Origin: Lamellibrachia columna
Taxonomy: Eukaryota > Annelida > Polychaeta > Sabellida > Siboglinidae
NCBI GenBank assembly: GCA_963662155.1
Contig: OY759264.1
Span: forward strand, 18,353,642 to 18,417,641
Length of the DNA: 64,000 nt
Direction: 5' to 3'
Below the pieces are notes generated by a model, which had not been told where the DNA came from, did not search any database, and saw nothing but the letters and a program-made list of their open reading frames with translations. Position 1 is the stretch's first letter; every line of letters begins with the position of its first letter. Positions 12,860 to 23,394 of this stretch are shown here, one piece after another. A program made the position numbers and the translations under genes.

Positions 12860-13020
12860 ATATCACCGTCAACTACAACCTGTTATGTTATATTTGTAAG
12901 CCAAGCACTGATCCACTGCCATGGCTTTCCCTGTATGCCACAATGTTTCAGTTTGTGATGAGCCTCTGATGACTGACAGGATCAAAAGCTTTAGATAAAT
13001 GTAGAATTAGTACGTATGCC
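12860..13020 (-). mobile_element. Short LINE reverse-transcriptase scrap
   Basis: The minus strand at about 12965-13012 reads LHLSKAFDPVSHQRLI, the conserved D-x-SKAFD segment of LINE reverse transcriptases. I see no extended domain around it. Confidence 0.5.
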
Positions 13021-13037
13021 CCTATGTATGCTTATGA

Positions 13038-13349
13038 TCAACATGTAGTGAGCAGATGCCAACCTTGGGTTTGTCTGAGTGTCTCCACAGAAGATGACCA
13101 TGCTTTATACTCTGGTGTGGAGTTTGCACCTGTCAGGTTAACAAAATATTTACTATGAGTGTTTCTGGTGAGAGCTTGCGCGACACTAGGGCTACTGTCA
13201 GTCCAGCAGGACCTGTCATATGTTAAAAGACCGTTAGGAGCATCTGGCTGTTGGGTAAAATGCAAGTGCATCTGGAGTTTGGGCGCGGGTGCCATTACAA
13301 GAATACTAAGCAAGACAACTACTGGAGTTCCTACCTTGGGTGGCATCAT
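13038..13349 (-). CDS. Unrecognised ORF with signal-peptide-like start
   Basis: A 103-codon open frame starting with two ATGs (MMPPKVGTP) and then a hydrophobic run VVVLLSILVMAP that could be a signal peptide. The remainder is polar, with two N-glycosylation sequons (NLT and NST). I do not recognise the family. It lies antisense within an intron of the kinase-KEN gene, between two LINE fragments, and no promoter or splice signal stands out. It may be chance, or a piece of an unannotated repeat. Confidence 0.2.
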   Translation of the reverse strand: MMPPKVGTPVVVLLSILVMAPAPKLQMHLHFTQQPDAPNGLLTYDRSCWTDSSPSVAQALTRNTHSKYFVNLTGANSTPEYKAWSSSVETLRQTQGWHLLTTC

Positions 13350-13374
13350 CTTAATATCCGTTTAGCAGAAATTG

Positions 13375-14160
13375 CTGGAACAGAGTAGGAGCTACACGAA
13401 CTTACACCAACACTGGAAAGGAGAGCACGTTCTTATGGAATGGAAATAAGTGCAGAAAAGAGCAAGATCATGGTCAACAGCAGAATGGCGCCAAGAAGTA
13501 CTATATTAATGAATGGAGAACGCCTCGAAGAAGTGAAATAATTCAAGTACTTCGGGTCGATCATCTCCTCTAAGGGCGACTCCACAGAAGAAATACGCAC
13601 ACGAATAAACCTGGCAACATCAGCGATAGCAAAACTCAAGAAGATATCGAGCAATAACAACATTAAAACGGCAACAAAGATACGACTCTATAAAAGACTG
13701 GTTGTGTCAGTGCTGACATACGCATGCGAAAGCTGGACCCTGAAAGCCGAGTCCGAAAGAAGAATAGCCGCATTTGAGATGACATTTTTCAGAAGGATCC
13801 TTAAAATATCTTACAGAGACCACATAACAAATATAACAGTAATGCAAGCCATCACCGAAGCCGCAGGACCACAAGAGCCGCTTTTGGCCACAGTAAAACG
13901 CTGAAAACTCCAATGGTTTGGTCAAACAACCAGGCATAACACACTTGCCAAAGAAATACTACAAGGCACAGTCAAAGGCAGCAGAAAACGAGGAAGACCA
14001 CAAAACATGTACATGGACAACATTCGTGAGTGGACGGGTCTGGAGCCACAGGAATTATGCGATTCTGCCCACAACCGTCCCAGATGGAGAAAGATCTCTG
14101 TGGAAGCCTCCAAGCGCGCACCCCTACGATTGGCCCGGTCAAGGGATGATAGAGAGGGAA
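13375..14160 (+). pseudogene. LINE fragment, C-terminal part (same family as 9795-11010)
   Basis: 5' truncated copy. It encodes LERRARSYGMEISAEKSKIM, the segment KYFGSIISSKGDSTEEI after one stop, LVVSVLTYACESWTLKAES and FRRILKISYRDH. After another stop come LQWFGQTTRHNTLAKEIL, KRGRPQNMYMDNIREWTG and the end RSRDDRE. Internal stops lie near 13540 and 13902. This is the RT thumb and C-terminal region of an RTE/jockey-superfamily LINE; the catalytic palm is missing. Confidence 0.8.
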
Positions 14161-14560
14161 ATTGCTTTAATTGTACATTCCACTAATTTGATTTTGTTTA
14201 GAAATGCTAAAAGTGTTTTATTAAGGCAAAATAACATTGCATACGTCAATAAATTCAAATGTAAAATATGTGGTATTGCAACTACAAAATGACTACGCAC
14301 GCTTTCTGTAAACGACATTAACATTTATGACAAATAATAACAGTTTGTTCGTGAAAAATTCATCAAGTTGGTAGATAATAGTAATGCAACGTTTTTCTTC
14401 TAACCTCAGTAGTTATGATTAGAACAAAATCGTTGCATTAGAGTATGTACAGCAAATTTATGGAATGAAAAATACAAGCATGTTATATAACCACAACGCT
14501 ACGTTATGTTAGATCAGCATGTTTTATGTTTTAACCCATAATAATCATTCTTGGTTTTAG

Positions 14561-14767
14561 TGGGCCTCAAAGCAAATTGAGAGGTTTGGCTACATCGTCA
14601 TGGAACTATGTGAGTACTCCTTGGAAGAATGGTTGAAACTGGACAATGTGATCAACCAATCTGAAGACGAATGGAAACAAACAGCTGCTGGTTTGATCAA
14701 GGATCTGCTAACCGGACTCCACCATCTTCACACAAACGAACCAAAGATCATTCACCGAGATTTGAAG
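14561..14767 (+). CDS. Kinase-KEN exon C (hinge to HRDLK)
   Basis: 207-nt exon in phase 0 at both ends, after acceptor ggttttag and before donor aag|gttggg. It encodes residues 104-172. GYIVMELCEYSLEEWL is the hinge and resembles the ELC hinge of IRE1. A helix with AAGLIKDLLTGLHHLH follows, then IIHRDLK with the catalytic Asp170. The open frame runs on past the donor, but splicing to exon D gives the standard HRDLKPSN, which supports the boundary. It follows exon B directly in phase. Confidence 0.92.
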
Positions 14768-15013
14768 GTTGGGAATATATTTGTTCTTAAAAATGATTTG
14801 ATTTGTATGGCTTAATTGATGAAAGGCTGATGTAGTTAAAGTAGTGAATTGCAACAGCAAAGTTATGTCATATAGGAGTCTGTCAGATAAGAATCGTCAT
14901 AATAATGTATTGATTTTTTTTGTTTAAACAAAACAATCTTGCTCATATATGGTCAACAAAGGAGGACAGGTGACACGTGTGGTTGCAATGGTATAAGGCC
15001 GAACATAGCCACA
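14768..15013. other. Intron segment without recognised features
   Basis: Intron C-D begins here and soon enters the Penelope-like element. Confidence 0.5.
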
Positions 15014-15061
15014 TTTGAATTACGATTTTCTTCAACCACAACTACCTGGTATTTTGATTAC

Positions 15062-15571
15062 TTACTCAACGTTTCGACTGCCATCGGCAGCCTTCATCAA
15101 GAATTCTGGGACGGCAAGTTCTACCTCTGCTCGCCAGTTGTCTTGGCAAGCAGGCCGTTCCATACGTGACTCAATATATACCCCCTTGTCTGGATTCATG
15201 ACTAGAGTTGTCTTTCTGATCCATATGGCCTCTTTGATCCAACTTGCGTTTCTGTTACACTCTCTGTCATTCACTTTTGCCCCATCCCAGTCTATGATGC
15301 AATTGTTTCTGCCTGCATGGTCTGTTATTGCAGATTTATGTTATATCACCGTTGACACTCTCTTCTGTTCCCTGGTAAATCGTCTGGTTTTGAAGTTTTC
15401 AATATCCTTCTTGTGTTCTTCTACTCGTGTTCCAAATGTTCTCCCTGTTTCACCGATATATGTGTGGTTACAGCTCTTACAAGGGATCTGGTATACACAG
15501 TCTGTCTTTTTATTATCTTCTAAGTATTCACCTGATACTTTGATAAGGTCTAACCGATGTAGCGATCTCAT
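15062..15571 (-). pseudogene. PLE GIY-YIG endonuclease domain
   Basis: The minus strand encodes CVYQIPCKSCNHTYIGETGR and then TRVEEHKKDIENF, the GIY-YIG nuclease core as it appears in Penelope elements (here Y-Q-I...Y-I-G), preceded by a Cys-containing spacer. After a stop near 15341 the same family sequence continues: DHAGRNNCIIDWDGAKV, then ASWIKEAIWIRK and MNPDKGVYIES. In active PLEs this nuclease nicks target DNA. The stop between the halves, and its separation from the RT frame, mean it is not functional as it stands. Confidence 0.85.
15071..15100 (-). ncRNA. Hammerhead-ribozyme-like core in PLE terminal repeat
   Basis: The minus strand reads TTGATGA, a seven-base-pair stem (GGCTGCC / GGCAGTC, one G-T pair, GAT loop), then GAAAC. 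This is the hammerhead layout CUGAUGA - stem II - GAAA, with the first core C replaced by U. Hammerhead motifs are known in PLE terminal repeats. I could not identify the complementary strands of stems I and III nearby, and the copy at 17640-17692 lacks the TTGATGA half. It is therefore probably a relic. Confidence 0.5.
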
Positions 15572-15844
15572 GTTGTTTTAAAATCCGCTGTATAGGTTAT
15601 GTTACTCCTTTGACATACGGGAGAGTGACCATAACTTTGGATTTTTCTATGTTCTTTACTTTCTTTTTACCCACATCTTTCTAGTGCATTGGTGATTTGC
15701 TCCACCTCTTGTTTCCACCTCTTTCTCTCTGTCCTCTGGCTCTGACACCATGTTGTTGCATCTATCCAGTAACGTTTTGATGACCCCTATTTTCTGGTGT
15801 AATGGATGGTGAGACGTCAAGTTCAGATATTGTTCTGTATGCGT

Positions 15845-16558
15845 CTACTTCCGATACACTAGGAGTTTCACTGTTCCATCTTCCTTTCGTATCATAAGTG
15901 TGTCCAGGAAGGGCAGGGAGTTGTCGCTCTCTTCTTCATATGTGAACTTAATGTTGCCTGTGGTGTCTATGCTGTTGAGATGCTCTGTCTGTTCTTGTTC
16001 ACATCCTTTCACCATTCCTTCCATCACACCATCCACATATCTCTTCCATAATTTCGGTTTGCAAGTTATTGGTGTGGTGAGAATAGCTTGATGTTCCAGC
16101 CATTCCATGAAGAGAGTTTCAATTACAGGTGACACCGGACTTCCCATTGTTGTGCCAAACTTCTGCTGATAAATGGTGCCCCTGAAGCTAAGATATGTAG
16201 TTGTGGCGATGAACTTCAGCAGCAGGTCCATTATGTCATCCACATTTGGATTTGTCCGTAGTTTCAGTTTTGTGTCAGCTTCTAGTTTCTTGATGATATC
16301 CAGTGTCTCGTTGGTCGGGGTGTTGGTGAAGAGAGACATAATGTCATGTGATAGGAACATCTGATCTTGTCCAATCATAATAGATGCCACTTCATTGGCT
16401 AAGTGCTTCGAGTTCTTTATGTGGGGTGATGTCGTACCCGCAATCGGAGCTAGTAAGTCTGCCAGTGATCTTGATACATTGTATCCAATTGACCCTGTAT
16501 AATCCACAATAGGTTTGAGAGGGTTGTCTGGCTTATGAATTTTCGGAGTGCAGTACAT
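15845..16558 (-). pseudogene. PLE reverse transcriptase domain (catalytic box damaged)
   Basis: A 237-codon frame with PLE RT landmarks in order: YCTPKIHKP, PIVDYTGSIGYNVSRSLADL, LFTNTPTNETLDII, FGTTMGSPVSPVI and KPKLWKRYVDGVME. At the active site the usual Y-x-D-D reads Y-V-D-G, so one catalytic aspartate is gone and polymerase activity is unlikely. The tail NSLPFLDTLMIRKEDGTVKL is typical of the family. The frame is cut off from both the N-terminal region and the nuclease by stops. Confidence 0.88.
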
Positions 16559-16996
16559 CCTCGGTACATTCTCAGCTGTCGGGTATAAGTACTTATTCTG
16601 TTATTCTGCGATTTTGTCATTTTCCTTCAATGTTCTTATGATATACACTAACTGTCTCTTGTAATTTTGCATAAGGTCATTCTTCTACTTCTCTTATGTT
16701 GTATCGTCTGATAACATGGTGGTGACTTTCTGTTCATACTCGTCAGTTTCCATAATCACTGTTGCTTTTCCGTGTGCTGTCTGCTGGCAGAATCATTATA
16801 CTGTTTTCAGCTCTGCTAGTGCTTGTCTCCCTTTCCTGTTAATGTTCGGTTTCGGTAGTTTCGCTGTTTTAATAATCACAGCCACATGAGACCTTAATTG
16901 CTCTGATTTGGTGTTCGGCAGCAATCGACATGCTTGTTCTGTAGCGATGATGAATTCATCCACCGGCAGCTTGTCTGGTGTAACCGCGAAGTTTAG

Positions 16997-17413
16997 TCAT
17001 TTGCCGAGAATCGTGGTTTGGTCGTCGGTTAGCTTGTATTTTGATACATTCACTACCCACTTCTTTAATTGAGTGCCGGACAGATCCATGTTGTTTCCGT
17101 CGCTCATTCTTGTCTTTGTTTGTCTCTTCAGTTTGTTTACCTGCCGCCATTTGGAATTTTCAAATTCTCTCTCGCGAACTCTAGTCAAGTGCGAGAACAC
17201 GTGTTTACTCACGTTGCTTGGCAACTCTTCGTTGATCTCCCGTACTAACTCTTCTTTCCGACCCTGTAATCCTCCTATCTGGTTAATAAGTCGAATTCTT
17301 TCCCTTATCAGGTCCTTTTCCGCTTTCTTGATAATGTCCCTTGCATATTGTGTTTTTATGCCACACTTTATCTTCAAACTGGGAGGTGCTACACCCTCAT
17401 CGCGGCATCGCAA
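16997..17413 (-). pseudogene. PLE N-terminal segment
   Basis: 138-codon minus-strand frame rich in Lys, Arg and Glu (KKAEKDLIRERIRLINQIGG, then LPSNVSKHVFSHL and VREREFENSKW). It lies directly upstream of the PLE RT region. A highly charged, helical N-terminal region is usual in PLE polyproteins. A frame break near 16990 separates it from the RT. I cannot assign a function to this part alone. Confidence 0.6.
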
Positions 17414-17536
17414 AAAAACACTAAGTGGTTTCTATGTCGCACGATTTTCTTTTCCTGCAACTCAATCTCACGTATTTTCCGGACTGTGTTCTGTCCATAT
17501 TCTCGTCTGATATTCGTGAAAATGTTCATCAAGTTG

Positions 17537-17538
<2 letters not shown>

Positions 17539-17630
<92 letters not shown>
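17539..17630. repeat. (TA)n microsatellite
   Basis: Uninterrupted TA dinucleotide tract at the 5' edge of the PLE. Confidence 0.95.
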
Positions 17631-17633
<3 letters not shown>

Positions 17634-17689
17634 TTACGATTTTCTTCAACCACAACTCTTTTGATTACTTACTCAACGTTTCGACTGTA

Positions 17690-17966
<277 letters not shown>

Positions 17967-18141
17967 AACTTAATGAACATTTTCATGTAACCACATTGTT
18001 TTGCTTCTAGCATGTTGAATATATGTGTCAGTAGTCATGATATTTGCTTGAAATATTAAATGATTTTTTTTAGAATGTAATGTTTATAAAGCTATTTATA
18101 ATTGATGTACTGTATTATTATGGTGACTTTGTTCTTTACAG

Positions 18142-18268
18142 CCCAGTAATGCATTGATTGCTTTCCATCGTGGACGGGGCGGGATACGGCCATGTTTAAA
18201 GCTAGCAGACTTCGGCATAAGCCGTGCAGTGGGAAAAGGACACAATATTGTGTTTACAGAGAAGGCAG
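18142..18268 (+). CDS. Kinase-KEN exon D (PSN to DFG)
   Basis: Exon after acceptor ttctttacag, ending at donor gcag|gtttgt. It encodes residues 173-214 plus one base. PSNALIAF completes HRDLKPSN with the Mg-binding Asn175, and CLKLADFGISRAVGKG contains the DFG motif (Asp195). FTEKAG is the start of the activation segment. With K70, D170, N175 and D195 all present, the kinase site looks complete, unlike degenerate pseudokinases. It follows a 3.4-kb intron that holds the PLE. Confidence 0.92.
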
Positions 18269-18829
18269 GTTTGTTACATTTGGCTTGTACCATTTTAATC
18301 CTCATTAAAACACCATGTATCAAATGCAGGTAATGACATTCTGTTAAGGGTTGTCATCAAAAATAAACTTCAGACATGCCAACTTTTAAAATGTTGGCGG
18401 TTTATTTCACACATTTCCAAATGTATGATATTTAACAAGAACAATATTTAACATGATTGTCATTCAAAACAACGAACTCCCACTGTCAAGTGGCCAGTGA
18501 AGCCATTCTACAGTCCCATTGTGTCCACCTCTGTATAAATCGGCATTATTATATATCAGTCAATGTCATTGCATTAACACAATCAATAGATAATGTATTC
18601 CATCCACCTGTACTCCTTTGTGTTTTGTGTTGGTGTTACAATACACCCTTATAATCTTACCTGTAGAAAATACACAGATTTGTCAACTTGTCTGCACAGT
18701 ATACACTAATAGATATACTGTGTTCATTCATAAAATTACAAATGCTTGCTAAACAGGAATAACAGTTTACATATTAACATTACATTAACACATTACATAA
18801 TACCACTAATCGAAACAAACGTTTTGTAG

Positions 18830-18912
18830 GGACACGCTCATGGCAAGCCAGTGAAGTAATTCAAAGTGGGACACAAGGAAGCATCCGCTACACTCCGGCA
18901 ACAGATGTACAA
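18830..18912 (+). CDS. Kinase-KEN exon E (activation segment)
   Basis: 83-nt exon after acceptor ttttgtag. It completes Gly215 and encodes TRSWQASEVIQSG and then YTPATDVQ. The G-T-x-x-W-x-A-x-E pattern matches the P+1 loop of IRE1-type kinases (G-T-x-G-W-x-A-P-E). The donor caa|gtgcgt leaves phase 0. Ser and Thr residues here are candidate autophosphorylation sites by analogy with IRE1. Confidence 0.88.
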
Positions 18913-19085
18913 GTGCGTGGTTTTATTTGATGTGTTCTACCTTGAAAATGTGAAGAGTATTTAAATGAAATTTCACTGGAAAATATAATCATAAATATTT
19001 TGTCTTCATTATAAATACTGCTATGTATTTGTAGAATTGCTTTGCTAAAATAACTGTTTAATGTTACAGTATGCTACGTTTTCAG

Positions 19086-19285
19086 GTGGCCGGTATGTTA
19101 ATGTTTCACATACTGAAAAGAGGAGGACATCCGTATGACGCTCCTACTATCGACGAAATGGAAAGCAAGATTCGACTAGATCAACCAGACCTTTCAGCAG
19201 TTAGTGACCTTGTGACAGTTGACATACTGAAGCAGATGTTGCCTGCTAAACCAGAAAATAGGTCATCAGCAGCCAGTCTGCTTGG
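19086..19285 (+). CDS. Kinase-KEN exon F (kinase C-lobe)
   Basis: 200-nt exon encoding VAGMLMFHILKRGGHPYDAP, then IDEMESKIRLDQPDLSAV, VTVDILKQMLPAKPENRSSA and ASLL. This is the kinase C-lobe, with the D-x-x-x-A-G joint to exon E and the conserved R of the last helices. A nearer acceptor at 19070 was rejected because it would break the A-G motif; the ttttcag at 19079-19085 fits. The donor g|gtgaga leaves two bases, completed by exon G to give LLGHPYLW, the usual lobe end in this family. Confidence 0.9.
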
Positions 19286-19794
19286 GTGAGAACGTTGGCA
19301 CAATGCCCTTTACAGAAACTTTACAGAAATGTATTAATATTGTTGTTTACACATGAATACACCACTATTGTTAGTCAGGGCGGACAAAAGCACAACATTT
19401 TTCATGTGGCTTATTGGAGTCATACTTATTGATTCTAGAAAGAGAGCCACGCAAAATAAATATTTTCCGACCCCCCACTGGGTGCTCAAATGTTGATGAT
19501 TCTGAGCCGATGACAATATGACCATCATATTTTTTTTGGTATCTAACATGTCAGCACAAGTTTATTGTTGACAATTTTATGATATATCGAATTCTAGTGA
19601 AAATCTGATTTCTGTACAAATGTCCTACATGCGGGTAATGAAGTTTGTGTACAATTTCGGACTTCCAAAGGTATTTTAATCATGTTTGTTTTTAGGTGTA
19701 GTTAAGGTAACAATCTTTTGGATTCGTGTATTTAAAAGTTTCAATAATAAACAATGGGGAAATCACTATGTATTGGTCATTTAACAAGACAAGA

Positions 19795-20282
19795 TTTGCT
19801 ACACAAAGCAACGGCCCAGATGGCAAGTAAACAAGGAGGCCATTAGCTAAAAAAAATTCATTTGTGTGTAACCCGCCCTCCTGAGATATTTCTCAATTTT
19901 GTTTTAAACGTATTCACGCTGGTAAAATTTACACAATCTGTAGATTATTTGTTCCAATCATTCATTGTCCTCTGTGAGAATGAGCACTTTATAATCTCCA
20001 ATCTACACTGATCCTTCACTAATGACGCCTCGTGTCCTCTGGTTCTACTATATTTCTTTAGTGAGAACAAAATATTTATATAAATAATTTCGTACTCATT
20101 CAATATCTTATGAACTTCATTATTATCTCCTCTTAACCTCCATGTCTCTAGGGTGGTTAAACCACATTCTTTAAGGCACTCTTCATGCCAAAGGTCTCTC
20201 AGTTCTGGAATAATTTTATTTGCTCTCCTATGTATTCGTTCTAGCGTAAATGACCCAAAAGTGTTTAGAAAGGTTAAACATA
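19795..20282 (-). mobile_element. CR1-like LINE 3' fragment
   Basis: The minus strand encodes RRANKIIPELRDLWHEE and LTTLETWRLRGDNNEVHKIL, the C-terminal tail of the same LINE family as 43505-46010. It is followed by its 3' untranslated segment with the cccgccctcctgagatattt-like stretch near 19871-19892. It is head-to-head with the next fragment. Confidence 0.8.
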
Positions 20283-20559
20283 ATGGAGATAAAAACATTT
20301 ACAGAACGATCTAGACAAACGAGTTAAATTGTCTGAACAATGTTCTAGCTTCTAGGCATTACTATGAATGAAAAGGACTTAGGAGTAACAATAAGTGCTG
20401 ACATAGAAGTGTCAGAGCATTGTAGTATTGCAACTTCAACGTAATCAAAGTCTTGGGTTGATTAAGATAAATATAACATGTAAGGAAAAAGGGTTAATTA
20501 TATTTATGTGTAAAGCAATGGTTAGGCCTTATTTAGTATACTGTACACCAGCTTGGAGA

Positions 20560-20562
<3 letters not shown>
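20283..20562 (+). mobile_element. CR1-like LINE fragment, opposite orientation
   Basis: Plus-strand remnant with MNEKDLGVTISADIEVSEH-type sequence and then [14 protein letters not shown], directly abutting the minus-strand fragment and ending at the (TA)n array. The two pieces form an inverted junction near 20283. Confidence 0.75.
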
Positions 20563-20616
<54 letters not shown>

Positions 20617-20617
20617 G

Positions 20618-20703
<86 letters not shown>

Positions 20704-20709
20704 TATATA
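20563..20709. repeat. (TA)n microsatellite
   Basis: TA array with one TATGTAA interruption, starting exactly after the LINE codons for AWRR. Confidence 0.95.
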
Positions 20710-20711
20710 GT

Positions 20712-21130
20712 CTAGGTCCACTTGGCTGCACGTTGCCAGCCCAAAATGTTTACTTTAGACAGGGATTTGCAGAAGCCATCATTTACCATCAACTTATCAC
20801 ACTACCAGAGGACATTCTATTGTCTAGGTCTTCCCTCCATCTCACAGGTTCCTCAGTGACCAGCTCACTCCAATTAGTACAGACAGTACCTGTATGCTCT
20901 GTGTTGTTCTCCCTCCCATTCAAACATGCCTGAATATGGTCTCTGTCAGGTTAATGACTGGAATATTGACAGCAAACCTTTTGAGAATGTCTGGGTAACA
21001 TGGGTGTGAACTATCCAGTAATACCAACTGTTAAATAAGAACTTAATTGACAGTTAATTGGGAATTTGTCAATAAAATAAAATTTTATTAACCCTTTTGG
21101 TGAAGTTAATTAATTTAATTTAATTAATCT
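20712..21130 (-). repeat. Unclassified interspersed repeat, copy 2 (inverted)
   Basis: Reverse-complement copy of the 1454-1912 and 47404-47837 repeat. It starts at taggtccacttggctgca and ends in a TTAATTAA-rich segment. No ORF. Confidence 0.65.
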
Positions 21131-22224
21131 AGCCTTGCTGGTAAAGTCCTCGATTCCATGGGCTTTTAATTTATGCAGTACGCATTGATGTGGCACTTTG
21201 TAATATATTTGTAAAATATGAAAATAATATTGACGTGACAGAGAATCTCGGCATTTTAATAGAGTTTCAAATATATATTGGATTGATATTGGCTGTTGTG
21301 TGTTATGTTAAATACATTTGGATAATATGTTCTAGTGTTTTATCGTGAAGATGTTAATAATGTATACTTTGAAAGTTTTTGCGATATCCGTATCCGGTCC
21401 TGCATACCCCAGACACCGAAATTAAAACAATGATTGGTCAAAACCCGTAAATTACATGTCACCTTGTTATTATATCATCTACTTTAAGATAAAACAAGTA
21501 TGTAATGTAATAAGTAGATGTTTTAATTGTATATATAAACTCCCAAATAACCTTTTAAAAAATGGAAAATAACAAAGACAAATGGAACGTCCGTGACACA
21601 AATTTGGTAGTAAATGCTCCCTCCAACAAATATATTTGTTTCAGATAGAAACATATTCAGATATTAAAAGAAACAGAGAAATAACTGTGATTAATAATTT
21701 TAGAATACGGACACCACATGTGTTCTGCATAACATAGGCAAGAAAATATTTCAATAAAGAAAAAACAAATAAGTAATGCATTGATTGTGTGTGGTTAACT
21801 TAAATAGTCACAGACTTTCTGTTTGTTTTGGGGTCTTTTGTTAAATATATTGGCTTGACAGAAACAAATCTACATCATTACAGAAGAAAGTGGCTTTGTC
21901 AGACTACGACAACTGTTGTGACTTTGCCATCAGTATATGCAATGTATATTTTCAAACATGAGTATTTCCTGGCAAAATAAAAATTCCCAAAAGCTGTTCC
22001 TATATAAACCTAGGGTGTTTTACAAATTACAGACTCATTGTTATCACAATTATAAAGCACTGTAGAGAAGTCATGGAATGATAGGTTGGACAATTGTTTT
22101 AATAAGCATGGAAGAGACAATTGGGGGAAACAGGTCCTCAAAATAAAACTTCCAGAGTGTTCTTTTTCTTAATTTTCCGTTCATGTGTAAATGTGTTGAC
22201 ATAAAAATATTTTTGCAAGACTCC

Positions 22225-22400
22225 TTATTCAATCCAACAACCCAACAGTGAACATATCTCAGGAGGGCGGGTTACACGTAGATGAACACTGATGGACTCT
22301 CGATAAGCCAATGGCTTCCTTTTCCACTTGCCATCTGGGCCTTTGGCTTGGATGGCAAATCTTGTTAAATCTTGAATATCAACCCAAATAGTTCCCACAT
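22225..22400 (+). mobile_element. CR1-like LINE 3' end
   Basis: Contains the 3' untranslated signature of the family (gagggcgggttacac, then ctctcgataagccaatggct), which is also seen in reverse at 43500-43590 and near 19830-19895. It is non-coding and lies 230 bp before kinase-KEN exon G. Confidence 0.75.
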
Positions 22401-22629
22401 TGGCAATTAATTGGTACATCCTCTGATGATCATTTAGCAATTCAAATTCTGAAAAATCACATTCTATTGACCTTTTAGAATGCAAATGCATTATATTAGT
22501 GCAGACATGACTGTTTAAGAAAATGTGGCGTTGTAGCCAGGTGTCTACAGAAACTATCAATAGTACAGAACAATCAGCGTTATACGCATTAGATTTATGC
22601 TGATTAAGTATTTGGATGTATTGTTCCAG

Positions 22630-22707
22630 ACACCCCTACCTATGGAATGACGAAACACGATGTGAGTTTCTGTCTGTCATTGGCAACACGTCAGAGGTTG
22701 AGAAGAG
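22630..22707 (+). CDS. Kinase-KEN exon G (kinase/KEN boundary)
   Basis: 78-nt exon after acceptor tgttccag and before donor ag|gtacgt. It completes Gly309 and encodes HPYLWNDETRCEFLSVIGN and then TSEVEK. HP[YF][LF]W followed by a helix is the kinase-to-KEN junction of IRE1 and RNase L (the place of HPFFW). Phase 2 at the end joins exon H to form Ser335. Without the flanking exons this exon would be too short to notice. Confidence 0.88.
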
Positions 22708-22959
22708 GTACGTTGTGTATAACTGTTTGTTCTACGTTGACATAGCAATGGTGAAAGTTCACCATATTTTATAAGTGGCTTAACCAGTCAAGCAACTTAG
22801 TGTATTTTTACACATCTGACAAAAGTGCCCCTTATTCAGCAATATATAAGGTACAAACTACAATTGTAAACGTGTAGTTAAGTTTGAAGTAGTGGTGTAT
22901 CTAGAATCTCGCAACGGGGAAGCCAAACTGGTGGGGGGCAAATTTAGTCACCTGTTATT

Positions 22960-23317
22960 TTGCCATGCAATGTACCGGCACAACAGGGTACAAACTAGAA
23001 GCGCAGTTTTTCTAGAGGTGCCTCAAATAATACAAGAGGCCACTAGTACACATAAAGCAGTAAAAATTCCGGAAAACATTTCTGAAGCTGGTTGTAAATG
23101 CATCTGTTTAAATGCAAGGAGCATAATAAATAAGAAAAATTAATTGAACATTATGGTAGAAGAAATCTCAAACAATTGGTATAACTGAATCAAGGGCCAA
23201 CATAGATATAACATATGCTGAATTAGGATTGACAGGATACGTAATGTTTAGGAGAGATCGAATAGGAAGAAGGGGAGGGGGAGTTATTTTATATATTAAA
23301 AAATCTATTCAGGCTTA
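22960..23317 (+). mobile_element. CR1-like LINE, part 1 (interrupted at 23318)
   Basis: Encodes SEAGCKCICLNARSIINKK and, after a frame break, the endonuclease start IDITYAELGLTGYVMFRRDR with RRGGGVILYIKKSIQ. The text stops at ...ggctta and resumes at 26869 with ggcttatgaaac. This matches the uninterrupted copy near 27980-28000, so the LINE was split by the insertion described next. Confidence 0.85.
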
Positions 23318-23318
23318 A

Positions 23319-23389
23319 GACGTCACAGCTCATTTGCATAAATTTCCACAAATTAGCATAAATTACACCCTTTTGTGGTGAAACCGTCA
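23319..23389 (+). repeat. Inverted repeat, left arm
   Basis: Gacgtcacagctcatttgc through gtggtgaaaccgtca. It matches the reverse complement of 26566-26636 with only a handful of differences over 71 bp. It includes an octamer (ATTTGCAT) and a GACGTCA half of a CRE. Confidence 0.9.
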
Positions 23390-23394
23390 AAGTC

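Larger units (their letters stand above)
11409..14560. other. Intron; (TA)n at 11848-11888 and 12367-12480
   Basis: Intron between exons B and C. It holds two TA microsatellites, a LINE RT scrap, an unrecognised ORF and a LINE copy, which are listed separately. The rest is AT-rich sequence without recognisable features. Confidence 0.6.
19286..22629. other. Intron F-G filled with inverted LINE pieces and repeats
   Basis: Holds LINE fragments in both orientations, a TA array, an inverted copy of the unclassified repeat and a LINE 3' end, all listed separately. Between 21135 and 22220 I see only AT-rich, non-coding sequence. Confidence 0.6.

Noticed and set aside
14768..14815. Read-through of kinase exon C into VGNIFVLKNDL
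   Set aside because: Splicing at aag|gttggg to exon D gives the canonical HRDLKPSN; the read-through stops soon after and lacks the DFG region.
19070..19085. Alternative acceptor ttacag before exon F
   Set aside because: It would add residues that break the conserved D-x-x-x-A-G of the kinase C-lobe; the later ttttcag keeps motif and phase.
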